The position numbers were made by a program, and so were the translations under genes. This document shows positions 16,442-25,090 of a stretch of 64,000 nucleotides of DNA, piece after piece (the first letter of the stretch is position 1; each line of letters begins with the position of its first letter). Source of the DNA: Mangrovimicrobium sp033283325 (lineage in GTDB: Bacteria; Pseudomonadota; Gammaproteobacteria; Pseudomonadales; Halieaceae); NCBI GenBank assembly GCA_033283325.1, contig JAWMQO010000007.1:62001-126000 (forward strand). The letters run 5' to 3'. The notes below the pieces were generated by a model. It ran no database searches. It had not been told where the DNA came from and saw only the letters and a list, made by a program, of their open reading frames with translations.

Positions 16442-18103
16442 ATGCCTTTTGAAATTCGCAGAGATATCGGTGGCTTTCCCCTGCGCTGGTCTGAAGAGTA
16501 CGCCCGGCAGTGGCGGGAGGCGGGCTACTGGCGCGAGGAAACCCTGGCTGATATAGCCCGGGCCAGCGTGGAGCGGAACCCGGACAAGGTCCTGCTGATC
16601 GAGAACGGCCGCAAGCTCACCCGCGGCGAGGTCTACGACGCAGCCCTGCGCCTCGCTGCCTACTTCCAGGCGCGTGGCGCGCAGCCGGGAGATGTAGTGG
16701 CATTCCAGTTACCCAACTGGTCGGAGAGTGCAATTATCGCCCTGGCTGCCCGCATGATGGGGCTGGTGATCAATCCCATCCCTCCGATCTACCGGGAAGC
16801 GGAACTCGCCTACATGCTCGGTGAAACCGGCGCGAAATTCCTGTTCATTCCAGAGGTTTTTCGCAAGTGCGACTACCCGGCGATGGTCGCGACCCTGCGC
16901 GGGCAGTTGCCGGCGCTGCAGAACGTGGTCGTGCTGCGCGGCGATGCCGGTGGCGATACCCCTTGGGAAGCCGCGCTCGACTTCGCGGCACTTACAGATT
17001 TGCCGAAGATCGATCCCGCCAATGCCTTCCTGGTGATGTTCACTTCCGGCACGACCGGTCGGGCCAAAGGTGTGCTGCAGACGCACTGCGGCTTTGGCTA
17101 CAAGGCCCGGCAGATGGTGGATGCCTGGGGCGTCAACGAAAGCGACGTGATCTTCATGCCCTCGCCGGTTACCCACATTACCGGGGCCATCTGGGCTTTC
17201 GACATTCCCTGGATTTCCGGCGCGCCGGCGGTGTTGCTGGATGTCTGGAAGGTGCAGGAGGGCATCGACGCGATCCGCGAACACGGCTGTACCATCAGCG
17301 GTGGCGCCACGCCCTTCCTCCAGCAGTTGCTGGCGGCGACCGCCGGTGATCGCAGTGCACTATCAACCCTGCGGACTTTCTTCTGCGGCGGTACCTCGGT
17401 CTCACCCGAACTGATCAAGGAAGTCTCGCGGGAATTCCCCGGCTGCCTGTTTTTCCGTGCCTACGGCTCCACCGAGATGATGACGGTGACCCTCGGCATT
17501 ACCAGTCGCGAGCAGGCGCGCTTCGGTGCGGAGACCGACGGGGTGGTGCTGCCGCCGATCCAGGTCAAGCTGGTGGACGAAGAGGGCAGGGAGATCAGCG
17601 AAGAAGGTGTGGAAGGTGAAATTCTCGCCTTCGGCCCGGAGCAGTTTGCGGGTTACCTCGACACCGGGGACAATGCGGCGGCTTTCGATGAAAACGACTT
17701 CTTCCGCATGGGCGATCTGGGCCGCTGGCGCCACGGCAATTACCTTGAAATCACCGGGCGCAAGAAAGACATCATTATCCGCTCGGGTGAAAACATCAGC
17801 CCCAAGGAAGTGGAAGATGTCCTGATGGAACACCCGGCCATCGCCGATATTGCCATCGTCGCAATGCCCAGCGAAGCCACCGGTGAGATGGGCTGTGCCT
17901 TCGTCATCAGCACTCCCGGAGTGGACTTCGACCTTGCGGAAATGCGCCGCTTCCTCGACAAGGTCGGGCTGGCGAAGCAGAAGTACCCCGAATGGCTGGA
18001 GATCGTCGAGGATTTCCCCCGTGTGCCCTCGGGTAAAGTGCGCAAGGATGAATTGCGCCGGATTGCGAAAGACATCGCGGAAAATAAAACAGCGCAGGTG
18101 TAA
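16442..18103 (+). CDS. AMP-dependent acyl-CoA synthetase
   Basis: A 553-residue ANL ligase. The ATP loop MFTSGTTGRAKGVLQTH lies near residue 200, GSTEMM near 343, the hinge ITGRKKDIIIRSGENISP near 439, and the catalytic lysine is in VPSGKVRKDELRR close to the C-terminus. It is close to the cyclohexanecarboxylate/CaiC-like group, so a cyclic or branched acid is plausible. It forms the CoA ester that the upstream dehydrogenase pair could use. It ends two bases before the next gene, pointing to tight co-translation. Confidence 0.92.
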   Translation: MPFEIRRDIGGFPLRWSEEYARQWREAGYWREETLADIARASVERNPDKVLLIENGRKLTRGEVYDAALRLAAYFQARGAQPGDVVAFQLPNWSESAIIALAARMMGLVINPIPPIYREAELAYMLGETGAKFLFIPEVFRKCDYPAMVATLRGQLPALQNVVVLRGDAGGDTPWEAALDFAALTDLPKIDPANAFLVMFTSGTTGRAKGVLQTHCGFGYKARQMVDAWGVNESDVIFMPSPVTHITGAIWAFDIPWISGAPAVLLDVWKVQEGIDAIREHGCTISGGATPFLQQLLAATAGDRSALSTLRTFFCGGTSVSPELIKEVSREFPGCLFFRAYGSTEMMTVTLGITSREQARFGAETDGVVLPPIQVKLVDEEGREISEEGVEGEILAFGPEQFAGYLDTGDNAAAFDENDFFRMGDLGRWRHGNYLEITGRKKDIIIRSGENISPKEVEDVLMEHPAIADIAIVAMPSEATGEMGCAFVISTPGVDFDLAEMRRFLDKVGLAKQKYPEWLEIVEDFPRVPSGKVRKDELRRIAKDIAENKTAQV

Positions 18104-18105
18104 CC

Positions 18106-18510
18106 ATGTCAGGTATTTCACTGGAAAACCGGATTGCGATTTACGAGCTTATCGCCCGCTATTCATTTTGTGTCGACAACTACCGTGGCGAAGACTGGGC
18201 CGACCTCTTCCTGCCCGACGGCAGGCTGGTCGGCGAGGATATCGAGCTCCTGGGACGCGAGGGTTTCATCGGCCAGTCGGACAAGCTCGCGGCCGGCCCC
18301 ACCGAGTACCGGCATGTGATCACCAACGTGTTCGTGGAGGAGGGCGCCAGCGACGAGGAAGCGGTAGCCCATGCCTACGGCACCGTGGCGGACTGGGCCA
18401 GTGTGCCGGCGGCGATGTCAATATTTGTCGAATATCGCTACCAGATGGTCAAACAGGACGGGCAGTGGAAGATCGCGGAACTGCGCGTGCACATGCCCTA
18501 CGGCCAGTGA
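18106..18510 (+). CDS. SnoaL-like/NTF2-like protein
   Basis: 134 residues. The N-terminus (ENRIAIYELIARYSFCVDN) and a C-terminal YRYQMVKQDGQWKIAELRVH are typical of SnoaL_4-type NTF2-like proteins. These fold as a cone with a hydrophobic pocket and include ketosteroid isomerase relatives, dehydratases and binding proteins. It lies between the ligase and an SDR. The reaction is unknown. An isomerase or dehydratase on the pathway is possible, but no catalytic residue can be assigned safely. Confidence 0.78.
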   Translation: MSGISLENRIAIYELIARYSFCVDNYRGEDWADLFLPDGRLVGEDIELLGREGFIGQSDKLAAGPTEYRHVITNVFVEEGASDEEAVAHAYGTVADWASVPAAMSIFVEYRYQMVKQDGQWKIAELRVHMPYGQ

Positions 18511-18520
18511 GGACGGAACT

Positions 18521-19258
18521 ATGAGGCTCAAGGACAAAGTCGTACTGCTCACCGGGGCCGCCCGGGGCATGGGGGAATCCCACGCCCGGCGGGTGATCGC
18601 CGAAGGCGGATTCCTGCTGATGACGGATATCGACGCTGCCGGAGGTGAAGCGCTGGCTGCCGAACTCGGCGAGCGGGCCGTGTTCGCGGCCCACGACATC
18701 TCGGACGAAGCCCGGTGGCAGCGCGTGGTGGAGCTGGCCTGTGAGCGTTTCGGCGGCATCGACGTGCTGGTAAACAACGCTGGTATCCTCACCAAGGGCG
18801 ATATCCAGAGTGAAACTGCCGATTCCCTGCGCAAGGTCCTGGATGTCAACGTGGTGGGTACCTGGCTGGGTATCCGCAGCGTGAGCCCGCTGATGGCCCA
18901 GCGCGGCGGCGGCTCGATCATTAATATTTCGTCACAAGTCGCCTATCGTGGCTGGAACGATTACAGTGTATATGGCTGTTCCAAGTGGGCGATTCGCGGC
19001 CTGACCAAGCACCTGGCCGTGGAGCTTGCCCCGCAGAACATCCGGGTCAACACGATCCTGCCCGGAGCGGTCGACGAGACCGGCCTGTTCAGCGGTCGTG
19101 TCGACGAGGAGCTGAAGGAGCGGGTGCGCCAGAGCATCCCCCTGAAGCGCTTTGTTGGCCGCGAGCAGGTATCATCACTCATGGTTTACCTCGCTTCGGA
19201 TGAATCCAGTGCCACGACCGGCACCGACAACGTGATCGATGGCGGCGTGAGTGTCTGA
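18521..19258 (+). CDS. Short-chain dehydrogenase/reductase
   Basis: 245 residues of a classical SDR. TGAARGMG (about residue 12) is the nucleotide-binding glycine motif; NNAG, IINISS and YGCSK supply the structural Asn and the catalytic Ser, Tyr and Lys; VIDGGVSV ends the protein. The open frame begins earlier, but the ATG after GAGGACGGA is the start that aligns with the family. Probably oxidises a hydroxyl to the ketone needed by the BVMO, or the 3-hydroxyacyl-CoA of beta-oxidation. Spaced 10 bp after the SnoaL-like gene. Confidence 0.92.
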   Translation: MRLKDKVVLLTGAARGMGESHARRVIAEGGFLLMTDIDAAGGEALAAELGERAVFAAHDISDEARWQRVVELACERFGGIDVLVNNAGILTKGDIQSETADSLRKVLDVNVVGTWLGIRSVSPLMAQRGGGSIINISSQVAYRGWNDYSVYGCSKWAIRGLTKHLAVELAPQNIRVNTILPGAVDETGLFSGRVDEELKERVRQSIPLKRFVGREQVSSLMVYLASDESSATTGTDNVIDGGVSV

Positions 19259-19307
19259 TAAACCACAACTATGACTGTTTCGCACTATTAGAATTGGAGT
19301 ACAAAAA

Positions 19308-20504
19308 ATGGGAGCCCCAGAGCTTTACTACGACCAGTACAGTTATGAAATTGACGACAATCCTTATGCAATATGGAAGCGCCTCCGGGACGAGGCACCG
19401 GTCTGGTACAACGAAAAGTACAACTACTGGGTGCTGAGCCGTTACGACGACGTACTCAAGGCTTCCATGGACTGGCAGAACTTCAGCTCCGCATGGGGTA
19501 CCGTGCTCGAGCTGATGTCGGAAAAACCCGGCGAAGTGCCGCTGATGATCAACAACGATCCGCCCTACCACGACCAATTGCGCGCAGTTGTCGCCCAACA
19601 GTTTACGCCTGCGTCGGTAGCAAAGCTGGAGGACGATATTCGCGAGATCGTGTTGGGCTACCTGCGCCCCCTGGAAGGCCGGGATTCCTTCGATTTCATC
19701 CAGGACTTCGGCCGCTGGATTCCGATGGACGTGGTCAGCCACATCCTTGGCATTCCCGCGGGAGCGGAGCGCCGCCAGATCAACGAGTGGGCTGACGCCT
19801 CCCTCGCACGCAACGAAGACGGCAGCATGACCGAGGCGGGCATGAACTCCATGGGCAAGGCGATGGAGTACTTCACCACTGTCCTGAATGACCGCAAGGA
19901 AAACCCCTGCGGCGACTTCCTCTCCTACCTGTCCCACGCGGAAATCGACACGGCCGATGGCAGGCGTCCCTTCACGGTCGAGGAGAGCCTGTTCTTCATG
20001 GTGTTGATCGCCTCCGCCGGCAACGAGACCGTGGCTCGCCTGCTCAGCAACGCGGGTGTGCTGCTCGCGCGCCATCCCGAGCAGCGGCAGAAACTGCGCG
20101 ACAAGCCGGAGCTGATTCCCCGGGCCATCGAGGAGATGCTGCGCTACGATCCGCCCTCGCCGATCCAGTTCCGCCGCCTGCTGAACGACGTCGAATACCA
20201 CGGCGTGACCATGAAAAAAGGCGACAACGTGGCTCTGCTGACGGCCGCCGCCACTCGCGACGAGCGCCACTGGGACGACCCGGAAACCTTTGACATCGAG
20301 CGCGCGCCGCGCCGTCACGTGACTTTCGGCTACGGCCCCCACACCTGCCTCGGCGCTTCGGTGGCCCGGCTGGAATCCAAGATCGCACTGGAAGAAGTGC
20401 TGTCCCGCATCGGCGACTGGGACGTCGATCACGACAACCTGAAACGCGTGCGCACCAGCACGGTCCGCGGTTACTCCCACGTGCCGATTTTCATCAAGAA
20501 ATAA
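19308..20504 (+). CDS. Cytochrome P450
   Basis: 398 residues, a normal soluble bacterial P450. The I-helix oxygen motif is ASAGNET (about residue 227), the K-helix ExxR is EMLR, and the heme loop FGYGPHTCLGA places the ligand at Cys347. It hydroxylates a hydrophobic substrate with electrons from a ferredoxin; a putidaredoxin-like [2Fe-2S] ferredoxin is encoded convergently at 22778. Genes for breakdown of acyl-CoAs surround it, so it may start attack on a terminal or ring carbon. A very stable hairpin follows at 20525. Confidence 0.95.
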   Translation: MGAPELYYDQYSYEIDDNPYAIWKRLRDEAPVWYNEKYNYWVLSRYDDVLKASMDWQNFSSAWGTVLELMSEKPGEVPLMINNDPPYHDQLRAVVAQQFTPASVAKLEDDIREIVLGYLRPLEGRDSFDFIQDFGRWIPMDVVSHILGIPAGAERRQINEWADASLARNEDGSMTEAGMNSMGKAMEYFTTVLNDRKENPCGDFLSYLSHAEIDTADGRRPFTVEESLFFMVLIASAGNETVARLLSNAGVLLARHPEQRQKLRDKPELIPRAIEEMLRYDPPSPIQFRRLLNDVEYHGVTMKKGDNVALLTAAATRDERHWDDPETFDIERAPRRHVTFGYGPHTCLGASVARLESKIALEEVLSRIGDWDVDHDNLKRVRTSTVRGYSHVPIFIKK

Positions 20505-20524
20505 ACCATAACGGCTAAAACTGA

Positions 20525-20542
20525 GGCGCGCTTCGGCGCGCC
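20525..20542 (+). promoter_or_regulatory. cUUCGg tetraloop hairpin inside the operon
   Basis: GGCGCGC (20525-20531) and GCGCGCC (20536-20542) close a TTCG loop on a C-G pair, the extra-stable tetraloop form. No T run follows, so it is more likely an mRNA stabiliser, processing site or partial attenuator between the P450 and the amidohydrolase than a full terminator. Confidence 0.55.
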
Positions 20543-20565
20543 AGATAAAAACGGAGGCGAACACC

Positions 20566-21858
20566 ATGCAAATGGAAGACATGATCATCATCAGCGTGGA
20601 CGACCACGTGAGCGAACCCGCCGACATGTTCGACCAGCACCTGCCCGCGGAACTGAAGGACCGCGCGCCGAAGCTGAAGAACGTCGATGGTGCTGATTAC
20701 TGGACCTACGAAGGCATCGTACTTCCCAACACCGGCCTCAACGCCGTGGTGGGTCGCCCCAAGGAAGAGTACGGGATGGAGCCCCAGGGCTACGCCCAGA
20801 TGCGCCCGGCGAACTATGACATTCATGCGCGCATCGACGACATGAGCGTCAACGGCATCCTGGCAAGTATCTGTTTCCCCACCGTCTGCACCATGGACGG
20901 CAGCATTTTCAGTCGTCCCGCCGACCGCAAGCTCAACCTGCGCATCATCCAGGCCTATAACGACTGGCAGATCGACGAGTGGGCGGGCGCCTACCCGGGT
21001 CGCATCATTCCCCTGGCCATCCTGCCCCTGTGGGATGCGGAGCTGGCGGCCGAGGAGGTCAAGCGGGTGGTGAAAAAGGGCTGCCACGCCATTACCTTCC
21101 CCGACAACCCGGCCAACAAGGGCTTCGCCTCGATCCACGACTCCTTCTGGGAGCCCCTGTGGAAGTCCTGTAACGACAACAAAGTAGTGATCAACTGCCA
21201 CATCGGCACCGGCTCGGAACCGCGCCATCCCTCCGAACTTTCGCCGATGAACGCCTGGATCACGGCGATGCCGATTTCCATCGCCAACGCCGCGGCGGAC
21301 TGGCTCCACCTGGAGCCGCTGCTGCGCTACCCGGACATGAAAGTCGCCCTCTCAGAGGGCAGCATCGGCTGGATCCCCTACCTGCTGGAGCGGGCGGAGT
21401 TCACCAACGAGCAGCACATCTGGACCAACGTGGACTGGAAGGGCAAGTCGCCCACCCAGGTCTTCCGCGAGCACTTCCTGTGCTGCTTCATCGAGGACAA
21501 CTTCGGCCTCAAGAACTACAAGGACGTGGGCGAGGACATCATCATGTACGAGTGTGATTACCCGCATTCCGACTGCCTCTGGCCCGAGGCGCCGGAGCGT
21601 CTTTGGCAGGGCGTGAAGGACCTGCCGGAAAGCGTGATCAACAAGGTCACCCACGAGAACGTGATGCGTGAGTACAACTTCGATCCGATCTCAATTCTCG
21701 GCCGCGAGAACTGCACCGTCGGCGCCCTGCGCAAGCAGGCCGCTCACGTGGATACCAGTGAAAAGTCCACCCCTGGGCTGAAGCCGAGCGAAGGCGACGG
21801 CGTGGTCACTTCAGGGCACGTGCTGAAGATGTTCGCCTCGATGATGCCGAAGGAATAA
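20566..21858 (+). CDS. Amidohydrolase family 2 protein
   Basis: 430 residues of the PF04909 metal-dependent hydrolase/decarboxylase group. The N-terminal metal strand is IISVDDHVSEPADMF, VINCHIGTGSEP carries a later histidine ligand near residue 212, and YECDYPHSDCLWP near 328 carries the distal Asp and His. Members include decarboxylases and C-C hydrolases of aromatic and cyclic acids. A paralogue lies at 47534 in the second P450 cluster, so the protein appears tied to this kind of pathway. The start has GGAGG upstream. The substrate is unknown. Confidence 0.88.
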   Translation: MQMEDMIIISVDDHVSEPADMFDQHLPAELKDRAPKLKNVDGADYWTYEGIVLPNTGLNAVVGRPKEEYGMEPQGYAQMRPANYDIHARIDDMSVNGILASICFPTVCTMDGSIFSRPADRKLNLRIIQAYNDWQIDEWAGAYPGRIIPLAILPLWDAELAAEEVKRVVKKGCHAITFPDNPANKGFASIHDSFWEPLWKSCNDNKVVINCHIGTGSEPRHPSELSPMNAWITAMPISIANAAADWLHLEPLLRYPDMKVALSEGSIGWIPYLLERAEFTNEQHIWTNVDWKGKSPTQVFREHFLCCFIEDNFGLKNYKDVGEDIIMYECDYPHSDCLWPEAPERLWQGVKDLPESVINKVTHENVMREYNFDPISILGRENCTVGALRKQAAHVDTSEKSTPGLKPSEGDGVVTSGHVLKMFASMMPKE

Positions 21859-21886
21859 ATCTGCTGTTAAACGGAGTCATCGCGCT

Positions 21887-22711
21887 ATGAGCGACATCGT
21901 ACATTACGAGGTGCAGGACGGCGTTGCCGTGATTACCCTGAACCGTCCCGAGGTGCACAACGCCCAGAACCCGAGCCTGCTCGAGGACCTGGACGCGTGC
22001 TGGAGCAGGGCGGCGAAGGACAACAACGTCAAAGTCATCCTGCTGCAGGCCAACGGCAAGAATTTCTCCGCCGGCCACGACCTCTCGGTGAAGGAGGATG
22101 AAAAGGACGTCTTCGCCACCTTCGACTGGGATACCCGCGGCATCACCGGCCAGTACCTCTGGGAGCAGTCCCACTACTTCGAGTACAGCCGCCGCTGGCG
22201 TAACAACCCCAAGCCCTCTATTGCGGCAGTGCAGGGCGCCTGCATCGCCGCAGGGCTGATGCTGTGCTGGCCCTGCGACCTGATCATCGCCGCGGAGAAC
22301 GCCTGGTTCAGCGACCCGACCATCATGATGGGGATTGCCGGGGTGGAATACCACGGCCATACCTGGGAACTGGGGCCACGCAAGGCCAAGCAGATGCTCT
22401 TCACCGCCGAGAAGATCACCGCGGCGGAGGCGGAGAAGCTGGGCATGGTCAATGAAGTAGTACCACTGGAAGAACTGCGCGAATCGGCCCTGGCCATGGC
22501 GCAGAAAATCGCCCAGCAGGACCTGTTCTCGCTGATGATGGCCAAGCGCGTGGTCAACCAGACCATCGATACCATGGGCCAGCCGGCGGCGCTGCAGGCG
22601 GCCTTCGACATCCACGAGTTCCAGCACACCCAGTGCCTGGTGTTGTCAGGCGCCCAGTCGGCGGTGCTTACCAGGGATGTGTCGAAGCTGAAAAAGAATA
22701 ATACCGGCTAG
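21887..22711 (+). CDS. Enoyl-CoA hydratase/isomerase (crotonase family)
   Basis: 274 residues. VAVITLNRPEVHNAQN opens the fold, NGKNFSAGHDLS (about residue 60) provides one oxyanion-hole amide, and ACIAAGLML (about 118) the other. The later region GIAGVEYHGHTWELGPRKAK differs from the GAGGT-type loop of true hydratases, so isomerase, lyase or hydrolase activity is possible. It handles the enoyl-CoA made by the dehydrogenase pair in the same operon. Last gene of the 10000-22711 run, followed by a hairpin. Confidence 0.88.
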   Translation: MSDIVHYEVQDGVAVITLNRPEVHNAQNPSLLEDLDACWSRAAKDNNVKVILLQANGKNFSAGHDLSVKEDEKDVFATFDWDTRGITGQYLWEQSHYFEYSRRWRNNPKPSIAAVQGACIAAGLMLCWPCDLIIAAENAWFSDPTIMMGIAGVEYHGHTWELGPRKAKQMLFTAEKITAAEAEKLGMVNEVVPLEELRESALAMAQKIAQQDLFSLMMAKRVVNQTIDTMGQPAALQAAFDIHEFQHTQCLVLSGAQSAVLTRDVSKLKKNNTG

Positions 22712-22740
22712 GTATTTTGGAGCGGGGAAGTCTTTGGAGG

Positions 22741-22764
22741 CCGGGGCAGGCAGCGCTGCCCCGG
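22741..22764. terminator. Hairpin between convergent crotonase and ferredoxin genes
   Basis: CCGGGGCAG (22741-22749) pairs perfectly with CTGCCCCGG (22756-22764) around a 6-base loop. There is no T run on either side, so termination may be weak or factor-assisted. Confidence 0.5.
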
Positions 22765-22777
22765 AATCTGCCTGGAC

Positions 22778-23098
22778 TCAGTACTGTGAGTCGGGCATGC
22801 GAACCACGATGCCGGAAACGTCCTCGGTAACCTGCACCTGGCAACCCAGGCGGCTGTTTTCCTTCGGCTCGCTGGCAAATTCGATCATTGACTGCTCGAT
22901 GTCCTCGGCCGGCGGAATCTTTGGGAAGAACTCGTCATCGATGTAACAGTGGCAGGTGGCGCAGCTGCAGGCACCGCCGCAGTCACCGAGAATGCCGTCT
23001 ACGCCGTTTTCCAGCGCGGCTGTCATCAGATTTGTGCCTTCTTCCACCTCGACAATCTTCTCTACGCCGTCGGGTTGGATAAATTTAACGGTGACCAT
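22778..23098 (-). CDS. [2Fe-2S] ferredoxin, putidaredoxin type
   Basis: 106 residues from the ATG at 23098; the longer open frame upstream has no family support, and GAGG stands just before this ATG. The cluster ligands follow C-x5-C-x2-C in GDCGGACSCATCHCY, with the fourth cysteine in SRLGCQV, the arrangement of adrenodoxin/putidaredoxin proteins. It should pass electrons to a P450. The P450 at 19308 on the opposite strand is the natural partner, with 42323 as a second candidate. No ferredoxin reductase gene is present in the window. Confidence 0.93.
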   Translation of the reverse strand: MVTVKFIQPDGVEKIVEVEEGTNLMTAALENGVDGILGDCGGACSCATCHCYIDDEFFPKIPPAEDIEQSMIEFASEPKENSRLGCQVQVTEDVSGIVVRMPDSQY

Positions 23099-23228
23099 GC
23101 TAACCTCAAGTTTGAATCGAAAGTGTGCGGCTGTAGCTGCGTTTGGCACTGTGGCCATCGCTGCGACTGGCGCTGTCACGGGACTGCGCGAAGGTTGAGC
23201 GAATCCCGCTTCCTTGACGGCCCTATAA

Positions 23229-23257
23229 TTGACACGTTGTCAGTAATCGGGAATTAT
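23229..23257 (+). promoter_or_regulatory. Candidate promoter with TGACA-CGT-TGTCA palindrome
   Basis: TTGACA (23229-23234), a 17-bp spacer and AATTAT (23252-23257) lie 92 bp before the SDR at 23349. TGACA (23230-23234) and TGTCA (23238-23242) form a perfect inverted repeat over the -35. The remaining bases of the 250-bp intergenic stretch show nothing clear. Confidence 0.4.
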
Positions 23258-23348
23258 ACAGGCAGAAACCCGGATGTAAACGGGGCTGGAAAGCGCCGCA
23301 CTGGCCGGACCATCCGGCAACCGCGGAAATCCCGCCAGCGATAATGCC

Positions 23349-24140
23349 ATGAACTCTCTGAATTACAAGAATAAACACACAATCGTCACGGGCTGTTATT
23401 CCGGTATCGGGCACGCTGTGGCCCGGGAATTACTCGCCCAGGGGGCCCAAGTGCACGGCATCGACCTGCGCCGGCCCGAGCTGCCGCTGCAGGGCTTCCA
23501 GCGAGTGGACCTGACCGACCTGGATGCCCTGGGCCCGCTTGCCGTCGACTTGCCAGGGCAGGTCGATGCGCTGTTCAACTGTGCCGGCCTGGGGCCTTCG
23601 CACCAGGACGATTCGGTCATTACAGTCAATTTTCTCGCAACCCGTGTACTCACCGAACTGGTGGTGCCGCGTATGCGGCCGGGCGGGGCTATCGCCAGCG
23701 TCGCGTCCATCGGCGGGGCAGCCTGGCCCGCCCACGTCACGGAATTGCTCGATTTCCTGTCGCTGGCCACGCCCGCCGAGGCGCTGGCGTGGTATCGCGT
23801 AAACAGCGGGCTGTTCCCCAATGCCTATTCTTTTTCCAAGGAGGCCATCTGTGTTTGGACCCGCCAGCAGGCCACAGTGCTGATCGAACGTGGCATCCGT
23901 ATCAATTGCACCAGCCCCGGCGCCACCCGCACGCCGATGCTCGACGAAATCGAGAACAAACTGCCCACTTTCTCGGGCATCGACAATATTACCCGCCCCA
24001 TCGGCCGTTGCAGTACGCCCGAGGAGCAGGCCTGGCCGCTGCTGCTGTTGAACAGCGAGCTGTTCAGCTACGTGAATGGCGCCGAGCTCGCGGTGGATGG
24101 CGGTGGCGCCGCACTGGCGACCGTGAACAAGCCCGAGTAA
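23349..24140 (+). CDS. SDR, 3-alpha-hydroxysteroid dehydrogenase/carbonyl reductase-like
   Basis: 263 residues. TGCYSGIGHAVAREL is the cofactor motif and GIDLRRPE the acidic NAD-selecting strand end. CAGLGPS, SVASIGG and YSFSK give the structural and catalytic positions. The long insertion before the catalytic Tyr (about residues 125-157) and the order of motifs resemble the HsdA-type 3-alpha-HSD/carbonyl reductases of Comamonas. That suggests a hydroxyl or ketone on a ring system, but steroid specificity cannot be claimed. It leads a three-gene plus-strand unit. Confidence 0.87.
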   Translation: MNSLNYKNKHTIVTGCYSGIGHAVARELLAQGAQVHGIDLRRPELPLQGFQRVDLTDLDALGPLAVDLPGQVDALFNCAGLGPSHQDDSVITVNFLATRVLTELVVPRMRPGGAIASVASIGGAAWPAHVTELLDFLSLATPAEALAWYRVNSGLFPNAYSFSKEAICVWTRQQATVLIERGIRINCTSPGATRTPMLDEIENKLPTFSGIDNITRPIGRCSTPEEQAWPLLLLNSELFSYVNGAELAVDGGGAALATVNKPE

Positions 24141-24151
24141 CAGGAGAGACA

Positions 24152-25090
24152 ATGAGTTCCCCGAACGACCCCGTTCATCCCTACTACCGTGTGATCCTCG
24201 ACGCCTACGCATCCTCGGGCCGGCCCTATTTCTGGCAGGGAAGCGCTGGCGAAGCGCGTGAGATGCTGCGCAGCAGCCTCGCCGCGGCGCCGCCCCAGGC
24301 GGGGCTGCCGGAACTGGAGTCGGTCACTGATACCATGATTGCGGGGGAGGGGGGCGAGATACCGGTGCGCTGCTACCGGCCCAAGGGCCCGGTTAATGGC
24401 AATGCCATCTACTGCCACTCCGGCGGCTGGGTTCTCGGCGACCTCGAGATCGGCGATGCCACCTGCCGCCGTCTCGCCGCCGGGGCGGGCTGCGAGATCA
24501 TCAGTGTCGATTACCGGCTGGCGCCGGAGCACCCTTTTCCCGCGCCGCTGGATGACCTCTGGTCGGTACTGCAATGGACCCTGGCGGAACTGCCTGGTCC
24601 GGTGGCGCTGATCGGCGAGAGTGCCGGCGGTAACCTCGCGGCGGCCTGCGCCATCAGGGCCCGTGACGCCGGTATTCCTCTCGCCGGGCTCTACCTCGCC
24701 TACCCGGTGATGGACCACGACTTCAGCACCGGCTCCTATCGCGAGGTCGGCGGCGAGAACTACCTGCTCTCGGAAGCCGACATGCGCTGGTTCTGGGATC
24801 ACTACTGCCCCGAGGGCGTCGATCGCGATCAGCCGCTGGCGTCACCCCTGCGGGTGCCCAGTGTGGCGGGACTGCCGCCGGCGATGATTCACGTCGCCGA
24901 GCTGGATCCGCTGCGTGACGAGGGCCTTGCCTTCGCCGAGCGCCTGCGCGCCGAGGGCATTACGGTACACACGCGCTGCGACGAGGGTATGTTACACGGT
25001 TACCTGAGCGCCGCCGCGGCGGTCCCGCTGGCAATGGAGGCCGTGAACGAGGCGGCAGGATGGATAAAGTCATGCCTGACCACAGCGTAA
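24152..25090 (+). CDS. Alpha/beta hydrolase of the hormone-sensitive lipase family
   Basis: 312 residues from the ATG at 24152, which follows AGGAGAG; a longer in-frame extension overlaps the upstream SDR and is rejected. The oxyanion motif is HSGGWVLGD, an H-S-G-G form of HGGG, near residue 88. The nucleophile is in GESAGGNLA near 155, and Asp and His lie in LDPLRDEG and MLHGYLSAA. Members hydrolyse short acyl esters and lactones. The BVMO at 25901 is nearby, so hydrolysis of the BVMO ester is a reasonable role. Confidence 0.9.
   Translation: MSSPNDPVHPYYRVILDAYASSGRPYFWQGSAGEAREMLRSSLAAAPPQAGLPELESVTDTMIAGEGGEIPVRCYRPKGPVNGNAIYCHSGGWVLGDLEIGDATCRRLAAGAGCEIISVDYRLAPEHPFPAPLDDLWSVLQWTLAELPGPVALIGESAGGNLAAACAIRARDAGIPLAGLYLAYPVMDHDFSTGSYREVGGENYLLSEADMRWFWDHYCPEGVDRDQPLASPLRVPSVAGLPPAMIHVAELDPLRDEGLAFAERLRAEGITVHTRCDEGMLHGYLSAAAAVPLAMEAVNEAAGWIKSCLTTA

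Noticed and set aside
10000..22711. Naming this a steroid-degradation operon
   Set aside because: The parts suit side-chain attack, but no ring-degradation signature (KstD, KshA, HsaA-D) is present in the window, so the substrate is left open.
23789..24151. N-terminal extension of the HSL-type hydrolase
   Set aside because: The extension overlaps the SDR gene, has no domain and is followed by a proper AGGAGAG-ATG at 24152.
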